A stretch of DNA of 64,000 nt from Panicum virgatum (lineage: Eukaryota > Streptophyta > Magnoliopsida > Poales > Poaceae), in NCBI RefSeq assembly GCF_016808335.1, contig NC_053148.1, positions 13,137,433 to 13,201,432 on the forward strand. Direction: 5' to 3'. The notes under the pieces are model-generated. The model was not told the DNA's origin. It ran no database searches and worked only from the letters and a program-made list of their open reading frames with translations. Position 1 is the first letter of the stretch. Every line of letters starts with the position of its first letter. Shown in pieces: positions 40,550 to 53,100 of the stretch. A program made the position numbers and the translations under genes.

Positions 40550-41589
40550 TGCGAGTCTGCTTAACTGATCTGCGTGTTGTTCATCAGCTTCGGTATGGCG
40601 CAGGTATGGCGTCGTCGAGGCAGACCGGCCAGCTATAAAGAAGAAGGCCAGCCATGGGCCCAGAGAAGACAAAGGGTTTCCAAAACAAGGCTTGGTTCCC
40701 GGGCACAGCTGAAAGCTGCATCTGCACAATCATATTACTGTTGCTGACTTGCGTGTGTGGACTGTGGTCTGTGGAGGCACGTAAATCGAAATGTTGGCTC
40801 TTGTCAGTCGGTGCTGCTAAAGAGACAAAAATGCCCTACAGTAATGGTGCTAGCAGTAATCTAGCGTGCGATGATTTAACGACTAAAATCCTAAATTTGG
40901 TCACGCGAAATTAGTCGCATCGTTGCAATGTTTCAGTTCTTTTAATTTATTCCTGCTGCTACTTTTTTAGATAAAGGATTAAACTGGCCTTCTATATCCA
41001 CGTGGTGGTGTTGACGCGAAAAGATTAAAGCCCGAGAGCACCGTTCGTCAAGCTCAGACTGCAAATGCTTCAAACCAAGGCGTGCCAGTCAATTTACCCA
41101 TAAATTGACAAGAAATCAACAAACTGTCATATTCGAGAGCGTATCGGCTGGATTTCCAAATAACTCTCACGCAGCGTATCGGCAAGGTGCTGTCGATACA
41201 GAAAACGACAATAGATCGAACATGATAAACGATTATTAAAAGCGATCTAAAAGAAATCGGCAAGAAACTGTCGATATCGGTATGCAATAGACGGCTAGAT
41301 TTAAACCGACATGTGCCAGAGACAATGCACAAACCCACGAATGTATGGATCTGAGCAAAGTTGGGCTCACAACGGATCTAATCGGCTCTGCAAGATTTAA
41401 CGGACAGCAAAGAGATAACAGTCGATTAAACAAATTATGAGCCAGGTGGATTGTAAATAGATCTAAACGAGAGAAAATAGCGATACGCCGGAGATCAAAG
41501 CTTAGATAAATTCGATAACTTCTGAATAGATCTGAACGAAGCAATAGTGATACGTCCGGAAGCTAAAGCTCAGATTTATTCGGTAAAAC
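40550..41589. repeat. Tandem duplication upstream of the bHLH gene, copy B
   Basis: Second copy of the 1.04-kb unit; ends six bases before the LTR of Tat-like element 2. Includes G-box 40999-41004. Confidence 0.93.
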
Positions 41590-41595
41590 AAACAC
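41009..41595 (-). repeat. 3' part of a solo copia-type LTR, split by Tat-like element 2
   Basis: On the minus strand an LTR starts TGTTAGGATTGAG at 55100, runs to 54698-54703, is interrupted by Tat-like element 2, and resumes here to end CGCGTCAACA at 41009. Total about 985 bp. A TATA box (TATAAATATG, ~54,870) and CAATAAAC follow in the first part. The same 3' part is present a second time at 39968-40549 in copy A of the duplication. No primer-binding site follows the end, so it looks like a solo LTR. No target duplication is seen. Confidence 0.55.
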
Positions 41596-42010
41596 TGTTT
41601 GTGTTCACCGCCAAGCCTGCTCAGGGATACCCTTAGCAGTAAGGTTTGTAGGTAGGGATCGACTGCTCTGAAACTCGATGGTACAAGGAACACAAAGATT
41701 TAGACAGTTTCGGGCCGCAAGTTGCGTAATACCCTACGTCCTATGTGGTTGTTTGTATTGCCTTAGGTGTTGGTGTTGTTTGGAGGGGGTCCCTGCCCAC
41801 CCTTATATATCCGGGGATAGGGTTACATGGAAAGTTCTAACCGAGTACAGTTGGAGTTCTACTATAATACAATCGGGTAGTTTCCTTTGTACTGCAGCTA
41901 GTTCTACACCTATTCGGATAGTTACAAGAGAGATAAGGTACATCCATGAGCTATCCCTTACTCTAGAATATTCTATGCCTATAAGCAGTCCCGCTGCCCC
42001 GGGTCTGACA
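41596..42010 (-). repeat. 3' LTR of Tat-like element 2
   Basis: 415 bp, plus-strand ends TGTTTG...CTGACA. Minus-strand TATA (TATATAAG) at 41802-41809. Confidence 0.88.
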
Positions 42011-43707
42011 AGCCCCCGAGCTCTTCGTAGCCGAGTCCTGCAGCCGTCGAGTACTTGGCTGGGCGTCTTCGAGTACTTCAAGTAGTCAGAACATCCTTCT
42101 GGTTGCTTCTGGGCCTTTCTTCAGATACGTCGAGTAGTCCTCCAAGTACTTCTGGTTGCTCCGAGGCTGTGAGGTGCTCAAGCCCCGAAATCTTGATCAT
42201 ATATGGTGCGTGAAGAACTCGCGCTCCATATGGAGTAGCCCCCGAGCCTTAGGTTGAATCACAGAATCAGGCTGAGGGTCACTTCAGTCTTTTCCCTTTA
42301 TTATTTTTCAAAAAATTTGAAAAATAAATCTCTGATGCACATATCCCGCAGCCCCCGAGCCTTAACTCAAAATCCCTTAAACTACGGGTAGCCCCCGAGC
42401 AAAGATTTGTAATTAAGGATTTAAGACGTGGCATCAGATTTTATTCTTCGGAATATTTGCAGGATTCATCAGATCCGGTATCCGAAAAGACCACTTTTTC
42501 GGGTGAAAAATTCTAGAAAAATGATTCGATTAGATATGCCACACAGATTGCACCCGAAATATCCTCAGAAATAAAACTCGGGATGTATATCTCTTTACTG
42601 TGTGCTCACATGTGACTTGTACTGTATGAAGAATCTACATTATTATGCTCGTGAATGCTGCCACTGTAGCATCACGGGTTGTCCTCCAGTACAGTCCCTT
42701 GCGGCTACAAAAAGGTGGGAGAGAGGTCTTTGCTAGAAGCACCAGTATTCTGAAGCTATGGCTTGCATTTGGTGTTCTTGCTCTCGCCCTTTTTAAGTTT
42801 GTGTAGTTCTTTCTAACAAAAGATGCTAGAAGAGAACTTGCAAGTGACAAGAGAATTTCCTGCTACCTCATCCTGCAACTCCAATGCTCTCATCGAATTC
42901 ATTCTGGACATCATGTCCTTGCATATTCCAATGAGGCAGATTTGGGGTCGATGAATTGAGTCTTGTTGTGTCACATCCTTGGGGTTGCCTGTCTCTGGGG
43001 TGCCCAAGAACTGACATATCTGGTAAGGCGACTTAATCTTATCACAACATATTCAGGGAGAAGGAGAAATTTCTCCGCAAGATGCTACAAGAGATCTTGC
43101 GAGGCGATTACTGTAATCTGCCTCCAAACTCTTGAAACTTTTCTTCCAAAATATGAGTATCATTATTCCCTTGATGGGAATAACAAGTTTGTACTTTATC
43201 ATGGCCTCGGGCCGATCTAGCTGCAGCAGGCGTCGACTAGAAGCTCCAAGAGATCTAGGCGGTGTGCATGCAGGTCCGAGTCATTGTAAAGCTAGTTAAA
43301 AAAAGTATTCGAGTTGTAATATCGAGTAGTTGTACTGAGTCGAGTACTTTCCTTTATCCTGGAATGTAATCCCAGTAGGAAGGAGTAAAGTCGAGTAGTT
43401 GACAAGGGATGTGAGTATTTTCTTTTTCCAGAATGTAATCTTAGAAAAAAGAAAATTCTAAAAAATCCCATGTTTTGCGCGATTGGCAACGGTCTGTTGG
43501 CCTTTCGAGTTTTTACCATGCTGCCACCGCCATGATAAAATAAAACGGTAACTAGGTTTTTACCTCACCGGCCGCCGTTCGCTTTTACTGTTTAGATCTG
43601 TTCTTGCTTTCAAGCCCCCAAATCTAAATCTTCCTACTCTCTCTTGCTCCCCAATCCGCCTAGGGTTTAGCCAGTGTATGCGCGTGAAGCGCTCCGTTGA
43701 TTTCCGC
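42011..43707. other. 3' region of Tat-like element 2 before the antisense gene
   Basis: Contains the polypurine tract and repeated GTAGCCCCCGAGC words (near 42010, 42235, 42350, 42390) plus CGAGTA-type words. No protein gene is recognised; the antisense leader probably begins near 43560. Confidence 0.5.
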
Positions 43708-46625
43708 ATGGCCCCCAAGAAGTCGAGCAAGGGCAAGGGTGCGGCTGCGGAGCCAACCCGCAAATCAGGATGGATTGGAAGTAAGTGTTCTGAATCTGAC
43801 CTTGAAACCTTAGTTTCTGCTGGTCTTTTGGCACACAAATCCATCATCCCATGGTGTCCTGCCTTGGGTGAGGATCGTCCGTATGAGAATACGGGCGAAA
43901 TTGTTGCTTTTACTTCTTATCTGGAACGAGGATTGGGGTTTTCTTGTTCGTTTTTCTTTTCTGTGCCCCTGCGCTACTACAGGATCCAGCTTCATCACTT
44001 GACCCCCAATTTGTTTGTTCATATTTCCATCTTCGTGCATTTGTGCAAAGCTTTTTTGGGCATCGAGCTCCATTTTGAACTCTTTCGATTCCTTTTCCAC
44101 CTCAAACCGCAGCCAAATTCCTACGTTTTAGATGTAGTAGGCAATGCGGGTCTTCAACTTAGATAGAGAAAAGATAAAGTCTATATCCCTTATAGTCTTA
44201 GTAGTAAAGTAATTGACTCGAAACCAAGTGGTTCTATGTCGAGAACCAGTGGGAGAGCTTTCCAGCAATTACTCCCGGCCCTCCGATTCAGTGGCCTGAG
44301 TGGAACAAGAAACCAATCGACGAGAGTCAACTTCCGGAGCTACTCGCACGGATTGCCGATCTGGCAAAAGAATGTGACTAGAGAAACAGTCATGTTCGAC
44401 TGGATGAAAAGAAGAATCCAGCTGCTGTAGGCTCGGGAAACACTTGGTTTCTGGTATCATGGAATAATTGACTCATCAAGGTACTCAGAGGAAGAGATCT
44501 CGGATGAGGAAGTGTTTAGTCGAGTACAATGACTACTAAGGGATGTAAAGAAAATTCCCTTTGTTCCTGATACATTTTCTACTGCGAGTCCTCCGAAGCA
44601 GGTACTTGATAAGAGTAGTCGATATGTAGTAATCGAGTACTTTACCTTAGTGTGAATCTGATAGAATTTTCTTTCTATAGGAGGACATGGAGCGTTTTAA
44701 AAGTAGTCCTCCACTGCCAGTCATTTATGCTGTCAACTAAGTTGCAGTATATTCATATGAAATTTCATATAAACAGTACTAATGTCTAACTTTGGTTGTG
44801 CAGATGAGGAGGCCGGTGAGGACAGAAGTGACAGGGAGCACAGCCCCACTCCAAGTACTGATGCCCAAACCGGGCATCCGAGGGGTGCACGGTCGGCGGT
44901 GAGGAAGCGTCGCAGCTCCTCACAAACTACTAGCAATAGGTAAGTGGCTAGTTGATTTGCAATCGAGTACTTTTCAGTTTCGAATTGCTAGTTTTAATTT
45001 AAATTTTTGCTTTTTCCAAGTCCGGCGGCAAAGATGCCACGGACCTTAGCATCTGGGGATGATGCTGTTGTGGGACAAACCGTCCCTTCCACCACAGTGG
45101 ACCCGTCAAAGGGGACTGGGACTACTCTACCGGCGAGTAGTTCCAATGTAGATATTGCCGGAGATACGAGTAAGCAGGCCGTCATTGTGAGGCCGTCCCA
45201 AAAATTGGGCATCAAGGCGCTTGCCTTTAAGAGGGCTCCTACGTAAGTTGTCTAAAAAAACTTGTAATTGTAGGATTTTGTCTGTGTATCGAGTAGTTTT
45301 TAACTACTTTGTCTTGACAGAGAAACGCTCCTGGAGGCAAAAGGGATACTGAGGACGACTCAGCCCCCCAAATCAGCAGTGGAGAAGCCCCCGAGTACTC
45401 CTGATATGAGTGCTCGTGATGCAGAAGACATGGCTGATGCCATGCTTCTGGACTCTCCACTTCCTGATGCTAAGAGGAGCGAAGAAGGGCTCCCAGAGGG
45501 CGATGGAAGCGGCAAGCTTCCGGAGGAGAAGGATTGCGAGAAGCTTCCTGAGGGAGGTGACGCGAAGCTGCCTGAGGAAACCCCTACAGGTAAACTTATA
45601 AAGCCTTGTACTGAAAAAAGTACTTTTGCTTTCCTCTTAATTTGATTAAGTAGCGTTTTTCCCTTTAGATTCCCGGAATCCAGGGAATACTGTGGGGGTA
45701 ACTGAAGATGCGCCAAAAAGGGCGAGTTCTGAAGTGCGGGTGAGTACTTCCCAGGTTTCATCGGGAAGTGTCGTGCCGCATGAGAAGTTGAAGCTTGCGT
45801 TCAAGCTACTGGGGGTAAGTAGTCGAATATTTTGAGTACTTGAGTACGAATCGAGTAGTATGTACTGATCCTTTGTTTTTGCTTTTTTGGCAGGAGGTGT
45901 TGGGGGAGGAGGGTAGCCAGCCCCAGGACAATTCGGAGCTAAACGCTCTAAAAGAGCGGGTAAAGACGCTCTCGTCCGAGAAGGCTGCCCTTCAGGAGCA
46001 GCTTAAGAAGCTCTCCAAGGCCAAGAAAGGTTAGTCTTTAGCATACAAGATGCAATCGACTAGTTGTTATGCCTTGTGTTTATAAGGTTTTCTTTGAATC
46101 GAGTACACAGCTTGCTCAAAATCGCTAAAGATTGAGGAAAGTTTGGTACTGGATCTAAAGATTCTTATGTACTGAAACACAGATGCAATTGAAAAGCTGA
46201 AGAAGATCAAAGAGGACTCTGACTGGGAGGCGGTGACAGCTATGAAGCAGCTGAAAGACCTATCAGAGTCCCGGGACTCGATGCATCAGGAGCTCATGGA
46301 GCTGAGGCAAGTAAGGGACGCTGCCCAAGAAGTGGCTGAGATTATGGAGATCCCGGAAGGGAATGGAGACGAATCGCTCACATTGGCGGGGAAGCTTCGA
46401 AAAGTACATGAATGTTTTGAAAGGTACGTCTCCACAACCACTCGACAGTACATGGGGCATGTACTCGGGTTGGTGAAATCTTACTGGCCAAGCATATGTC
46501 TTGATGCACTTGGGAAGGGCACCAAAGCTGATTGTACTGAAGAACAATTCAGTCAGTATTTGAAAGAAACTTCTATGGTGGCCAACCAGATAGTAGAGTC
46601 CCTGAACAAGCCCGAGTCCTCTTGA
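43708..46625 (+). pseudogene. Antisense accessory gene of Tat-like element 2 (about seven exons, damaged)
   Basis: Plus strand, opposite to gag. Exons: 43708-44166 (with frameshifted continuation to ~44460), 44804-44939, 45021-45242, 45321-45589, 45669-45814, 45894-46029 and 46183-46625, with GT-AG introns in compatible phase. The N-terminus (MAPKKSSKGKG ... ENTGEIVAFTSYLERGLGF ... YYRIQLHHLTPNLFVHISIFVHLCKAFLGIE) resembles the 'putative gypsy type transposon' family as in element 1, which has FVRLHERGFG and HNFSPNSISQAAVLVAVCEGYLGIE at the matching place. A basic/Ser-rich segment, an acidic Pro/Glu region, a coiled coil (LNALKERVKTLSSEKAALQEQL) and a C-terminal helical domain follow. Exon 1 carries a stop at 44164-44166. 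Homology between the two genes is distant, yet exon order and domain order agree. Confidence 0.72.
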
Positions 46626-47339
46626 ACTTGTTGATAATTTGAGTTGGCATGTAGGCCGCAAGTACTTTTGAACAAATGTTGAATATTTGTGAAATATCAA
46701 GTACTTGTTTTATGGTAGGATTGTGGAATCCTTTGATGTGTCGAGCAATCGTACTCGAAAGTCATGAGTTTTGGCAGCATCGTGCCTACTCAATCATGAT
46801 AGTGGATACGAAGAGTTGTATCCGTAAGTGCCATAGGAGGCAAAGTATTCTCGAATAGGATCGAGTTGGATGGTTCTGAATCAGAACTCTAGTACTGACC
46901 GGATAGGATTGAATCCCGTAGGATTGACCATGTGGAAAAAGTATTAATATCATGAGCCGTAGCTTAGTCCGAATTTCTTTGTGGAAAGAAATGTTTTGTT
47001 AGAGCGGTGCTCTTATGGACTCAATTGTCCGATTAAATGAGGGGAAACTCTTATCGAGTACTTGAAGGGTTAGGAGCTTAGGATGTTCTTTGATAGATAG
47101 GTGAACAGGAGACTCTCGACAACTACTCAAAGTACTAAGGAAAACATAACTCTTTTTGTACCTCAAGCAAGCGAGTAACACCCGCCAAGGCAAAAAGGGT
47201 TCCGTAGTTGAAAATTTCCTTGGTAGTCTAAGCAAGCAGGAGACTCGTGTCCACTTATTTTAGAGTATCAAGAACTTATTCGTGCTCCATGAGGAATTTT
47301 CACAGTTGACCAGTTAGGATAGACCCCGCTTGGACATCC
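46626..47339. other. Element 2 spacer, nothing recognised
   Basis: Between the antisense gene and the tandem array. Probable 3' untranslated region of the antisense gene followed by sequence with GAGTA words. Confidence 0.4.
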
Positions 47340-48340
47340 AGGTAGCATACAACTTTTTATGAAAATATCTCAGACTACTCGATCCAACGAGTAGCATGTC
47401 CTATACCAGGACTGGATTGATTTCTGAGATAGAACTGTTAGGATGAACTCCGTCAAGTTAACCAATACGTAAATATTTTAGAAATATCCAAAACTTACTC
47501 GAGCGAGGCGAGTAAGGTGTCCTACCGAAGGACTGGAGTAGTTTAGACGACAGGTCTGTTAGGGTGAATCTCATCAGGTTACCCAAGATGAAAATGTCGA
47601 AAAAAACATCCAAAACCTACTAGAGCCAGCGAGTAGGTTGTCCTTAATCCAAGGACTGGAGTAATCCTTAGGACAAGTCTGTTAGGTATGAACCCCGTCG
47701 GGTTATCCAAGACGAAAATGTCGAAAGGATATCCATAACCTACTCGAGCAAGCGAGTAGGGTGTCCTCACCAGGGACTGGAGTAACTCTAAGGACAAGTC
47801 TGTTAGGTATCAACCCTGTCGGGTTATCCAAGACGAAAATGTCGAAAGAGTATCTAAAACCTACTCGAGCCAGCGAGTAGGGTGTCCTTAAACCAAGGAC
47901 TGGAGTAATCCTTAGGACAAGGTATGAACCCCGTCGGGTTATCCAAGACGAAAATGTCGAAAGGATATCCATAACCTACTCGAGCAAGTGAGTAGGGTGT
48001 CCTCACCAGGGACTGGAGTAACTCTTAGGACAAGTCTGTTAGGTATGAACTCCGTCGGGTTATCCAAGACGAAAATATCGAAAGAGTATCGAAAACCTAC
48101 TCGGGCCAGCGAGTAGGGTGTCCTTAAACCAAGGACTGGAGTAATCCTTAGGACAAGTCTGTTAGGTATGAACCCCGTCGGGTTATCCAAGATGAAAATG
48201 TCGAAAAGATATCCATAACGTACTCGAGCAAGCGAGTAGGGTGTCCTACCCAAGGACTGGAGTAACTCTTAGGATAAGTCTGTTAGGTATGAACCCCGTC
48301 GGGTTATCCAAGATGAAAATGTCAAAAGAGCACTCGATGT
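47340..48340. repeat. ~121-bp tandem array with alternating A and B units
   Basis: About eight diverged copies; GGTTA(T/C)CCAAGA lies at 47575, 47701, 47822, 47937, 48058, 48181 and 48302, giving spacings of 115-126. Units alternate: type B has GAGCCAGCGAGTAG and CCTTAAACCAAGGACTGG, type A has GAGCAAGCGAGTAG and CCTCACCAGGGACTGG. So the higher-order period is about 240. Each unit includes an inverted repeat CTACTCG...CGAGTAG. It occupies the place of pol. Confidence 0.88.
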
Positions 48341-48609
48341 AAACCATAAAAACTACTCGAATGCTGCTCCAATGCTGAGCATGGCTTTCAGAGTGATGTT
48401 TATAATGGGGTATTGGCTAGGTGAGTGAGAGCCAAGTAGTCGATTTTATGAAGGAATCAACTTTTATTGCAGACTTGTCGAGATTACAGGAATTGTAAAA
48501 TGACAGACTCTGACTCTTAAGACCTACCCCTTGCTCGTAGATGCGAGCAATGGTTTACATAACTGAATAAAATTGCTCGGGGGATAAACTTAGTCGATAC
48601 ATTGGTCGA

Positions 48610-50111
48610 CTAGATTATTGGTAAGGTCTCCTTTAGGAGTGGTGCCCCAAGGGCCTTGCGGAGTGAGTTGCACTCGAAGATCGTATGAGAGCTATTAGGG
48701 TGCATAAAGCACTTGCGTAGGAGCGTCTTGTTGATCCTGTCTCCACCCTGAGATGTTTCTCCATGATATGGGGTGCGCGGTTTACCCTGGGGACGAGTAC
48801 TTGCCGGCTTGTGCTTCTTGAAGGCTGCTGAAGCCTTTGCTGGGATGCGGTAGTTGGAAGAAGGGTTGTACGCCTCTATTTCCTCGCGCTCCTTTCTCCT
48901 TGAAATGATGACGTTGCATGCGTCGCGACCAACATTGATCACGTTGCGGAGGTCACAGTTGGAATAGTCATAGTTGTCGCCCTGCTGTTCCTGCTGGCTG
49001 TTGGCGAGACGCTGACGCCTAAAAGCCCTCTTCTGGTTAAGCAGGTGACGACGCTCGTAAAGATCTTCTGTTGGATACTACTCTTCCAATTGGACAGTGA
49101 TCATCACTGCTGGAGGAGGTGCAGGGGGATCTTGCTGAGTAGTAGCTTGGGGTTCTGAGATCATTGGAGGAGTAGTTTCCATGTTGTCGGAAAGGTACTC
49201 GTCAAAGTCATCAGAATTGTAGTCGTCAAGGTTGAGACGCTCCGTGGAGTCGCCTTAGGTTCGTGGACTTCGAAGATGCGAACCATGAGGATTTCATGGC
49301 AAAGGTCTTGAATCTCTTGGTTTTGCTTGCTTGAGGACGGGTCTAGTGGAGTGCTCTGCTAGAAAGGTAGATCTGTTGGCTGAGAGCCGGAGGCGTTAGG
49401 ATCGTGTGTCTCCTTCAGACGCACTGTTCATCCTTGCGGTGTTGCATATATGACCAAGTTTGGAAGGGAGTCCTGATCGGACTTGGGAGTCTTAGTCGAG
49501 TTGGACTCGACTTGTTTGCTGTACTGGATTAGGCCATCCAGCTCATCCTCCGAGTTGGAAGAACACTCGGAGTCAGAATCGGTTAGACCACCGATTTTGG
49601 AGTATGTGTGCTTTAGGTGAGCAAGAAGCAGGATGCCCATCTCTACGCGAAGGGCGTTCTCATTCATCCAATGCAGCCATGATTGCGTGGGAGTCAGTCC
49701 TTCAGGCTCCTTAATCCAAGACTTGTCAAAAATCGACTTGCTGGATTGTTCTAGGGCTTTGGCTTTTCCCATTTTGAGTCTGGCCAGTTCCAAAAGGACG
49801 TCAGCATGTTCGGGTGGATTGGCCATTGCGTCCATGAACAAGTCAACGTTGTCGGACTAGTCTTTGAGATCATCGAATGGTTCAAAGTTGTCGAGACCAT
49901 TCATGAACTGATCAAAATCCTGATCGAAAGAGGACTTGGAGGTGTCAGTTGTTTTAAGAATCTGACTGTGAGCAGGTTTCGGTGAAGGGTTCTGAGGTTT
50001 CCTGGAGATAGACAGTCCCATCCGAACAAGCCGGGGGTTTGTCATACCAGATCCCCCGCAGATTCCTCCTCCCGGTTTCTGCTTCGAGTTTTGCAGAGTG
50101 CCTTTAGTCAT
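48610..50111 (-). pseudogene. Gag of Tat-like element 2, C-terminal part (decayed)
   Basis: Minus-strand frames: 50111-49857, 49841-49428 (EHADVLLELARLKMGKAKALEQ ... PTQSWLHWMNENALRVEMGILLLAHLKHTYSK) and 48942-48610 (DACNVIISRRKEREEIEAY ... CFMHPNSSHTIFECNSLRKALG). The last segment has the Cys/His spacing of the zinc-knuckle-like end of Tat-lineage gag proteins. Stops and frame changes separate the pieces, including a TAG near 49857. Confidence 0.7.
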
Positions 50112-50197
50112 CTTAATGCAGTCGGCGAGCTTGGAATCTACTCAATCTATGGCAGAATCAGTTTGAATTACACCAGTTTGAGTGCACTAAACACCTA

Positions 50198-53100
50198 AAA
50201 GCACCTTTCGATGGTATAATCACTGGTCTGTCGGGTAAAATCCCGATGAAACCACTTGATACCGGATCGTAACACAAGTATACATCCCGCACGAAGGCGA
50301 GTCATAGATACAACAATCCACGATATTTTACATCACATAAATAAGAGTATAAATTACATCAGAGTTTTAAAGCTAGTGAACTAAAGTTCTAGCCTTTACA
50401 AACTTATTGAAAATGATTCTAAAAGTGGTAAAAGTAAGGTACTCTTACTTTAGAAGTTCTGTGGCGGAAAGAAAACACGATTATACTAATGTAGTAGGGT
50501 TGATGTCATGGTAAACCCAAACATGACATCATTCAGCCAAGTTATAGCTGGTCAAAGATGGATCCCATTCCAAATTCCAGCCAAGAGGTAAAACACTAGG
50601 CCAAGTCAAACTAGTGGTTGGATCTTCCAAAGGTATTCCTGAAAACAAGGTCACAAGCAAGTCTGAGTATACTAATACTCAGCAAGACTGACCCGTCTAA
50701 GGGTATAAAACACCCCTTTAACTAGACATGCAGGGCCTGTAAAAGCTCTGGAGTTTCTTTTGCTGAAAGGCAACTAAAGGTAGGTCCTTCATTTCAAATT
50801 TTAGCTTCCAGGTTCTAGTTTCATTAACCATTCTAGGTTTGCACCTATCTATACAAGCAAGGTAAAGCAATTATTTGCATCCAACAAGATTGAATATCAT
50901 CATTGTTCCACTTCTTACTCCGTGTGGCAAAGCGATTAAGCAGTCTCAATATCCGTTCGAACCGAATTTCAACCTTGCAAGGTAAACCTAACACACACGC
51001 TTGGAGCACTGACGAGTCACTCCAAAGCAACCTTTGGCTTCTCTTTCTGATTCATGGACAGGCCCACTCTCCCCGACTATAGGGCACCCACCTCGTCCCT
51101 CATAGTCGTAGTGTAGCTCTACAATTTAAATGGGCACCAACCCCGTCCCTTATCCATGTTATTCATCTTATCCCTAAGAAAGAGTGGGAAGTATTTCCAC
51201 TTGCCGGGCCGAGGAAGTTACTAGGCTTCCCACTTACCCATAATTCACGGCATGTGGTTAGTACTTTCAAACGCTTAACCACAATCACCAACACACTGCG
51301 GCCTTAGCAAATTTATCAACACAGACATATTTCAAATGAAGAGGTTGACCAAATCCATCCATGGTCCTTATAGTGATTGCATAAAGTAAACAATCAACTC
51401 CTATAAATCTCGCGAATGATAGGAAATCACTCGACTTTTACCGGTCCTATTTGCATAGCATCTAGTCGGACTCTGTTTCTAGTGTTCAAACAATAGGTAC
51501 CTAAGATTATGCATCTAGGTTTTCATTCAACTCCAATAACTTAAATGCACAAATAAATAGTAATAAGTTGCATAAAATAATAGGATTATGCACCGGGGCT
51601 TGCCTGTACTGATGTCTACAGAGTCAGTGGTCTTTAGTTCTTCCGAAACAGAATTCGGGGCTTCAGTTAATTCAACGTTGGTCCGAGCTTCAGAGAAATC
51701 CTCGTCTGGTTCCTGAATAAACTCGTACGTTCCGTCTACTAACGATGTTTCTATATGCAATGCAGTAAATGTAAATTAGTGAAGTGCTTGAGTATAGCTT
51801 TCCTTCACTAAGGAGTTGAAAACCAATAAAACTTAAGTCAAGAAAACATCCATTGCATTTTCTATTTACTGGGCAGTCATTTATGGAGTAAAAGGGAACA
51901 TAATAATTTCCATAAAATGACTTGAAAAAGGGGTTTTTATTTCAACAAAATAAACCACAAAAAGGTTTTTAAAATAAAACTTTAAACAATATTTAGAGAA
52001 GAAATTTTTTAAAAGAATGAATTAAGGTCCACTAATAGCTTTTAAAAATATATATAGAGTTTGAGACATGGTAAAGAGCATGTGGTCAAAAGCATAATCA
52101 AAATAAAGCTTTAAAAAAAGATTTAAATAAAAGAAGCCAAATCCTAACCCTATTTTTAAAACCAACTACACAAAGTTTCAAAACAAACCTATAGCATCAT
52201 CATGTAGAGCTACTCACAAGGAATAAAACAAAATTAATTTCACATTTTTCTGATTTTTCTACTATTTTCTAGGATTTTTCAAAGTTCACAAGAAAAAGAA
52301 TAAAAGGAACATGTTTCTTTTACAGAAAGGTCCCTGGAAAGTTTGTTTCCTTACAACCAGGCCCTTGGCCGGAGGAAGGATAGGACCGAGGAAGGTCGGC
52401 CGTGTTCCGGCGAGATAGCTCACCGGCGGCGAGGGGGAAGTGGCCAGGGAGGTAGAGTGGACCGAGGCGAACCTGCTAGAGGGGTCGGGAGAAAGGATTG
52501 GAGGCAGGAGGGTGCTCGTCGGCGTAGGACCGAGAGCAGCGGTGGGGAAAGCTTGTCAGCGGGGGTGCTCCGGCGGTCAGGGGCAGGGAAGGAGTGGCTG
52601 GTGAGCTGCGCTGGAGCAAGGCGGAGCTATTGAGTTGGTTGGGAGGGTCGAAGTAGGGGCAAGGCGGCGTATCGACGGTGGGCCGAGCTCGCCGGAGATG
52701 GAAGAGAGGTGCGGTGGTGTTTTGCTGGCGATGAGGCTCGATCTGGACCTTTTATAGCCTGCTGGTGAGCAAGATAAGTGAGAAGGGAGTGTCCAGGGGA
52801 TGGAATTAACCACGATGAGGCGAAGTCGACGATGGCGGCGCATTCCCGTGGGCGGCCGGCGATGTGGCAGGGTGCGGCGGCGTGGAGAGCATGCCAGAGG
52901 CCAGCAGAGCGGCTTGGGTGGCGGCAGGGAGCTTCAAGGCGACGCGTGGAGTAGCCGAAGCGGTGCTCCGAGGCAGTGCGGCTACCCTAGGGGCGGAATC
53001 AGCGGCGGCGCGCTCGCCGGAGGAGGAAAACAGGGGCGGGTCTTGGCGGCGCGGCGTGGCAAGGGGAGGGAGGCCAACAAGAGGAGGAAAGTGGGTCCAG

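Noticed and set aside
47340..48340. CRISPR-like array
   Set aside because: Repeats are contiguous ~121-bp diverged units without unique spacers, in a plant retrotransposon.
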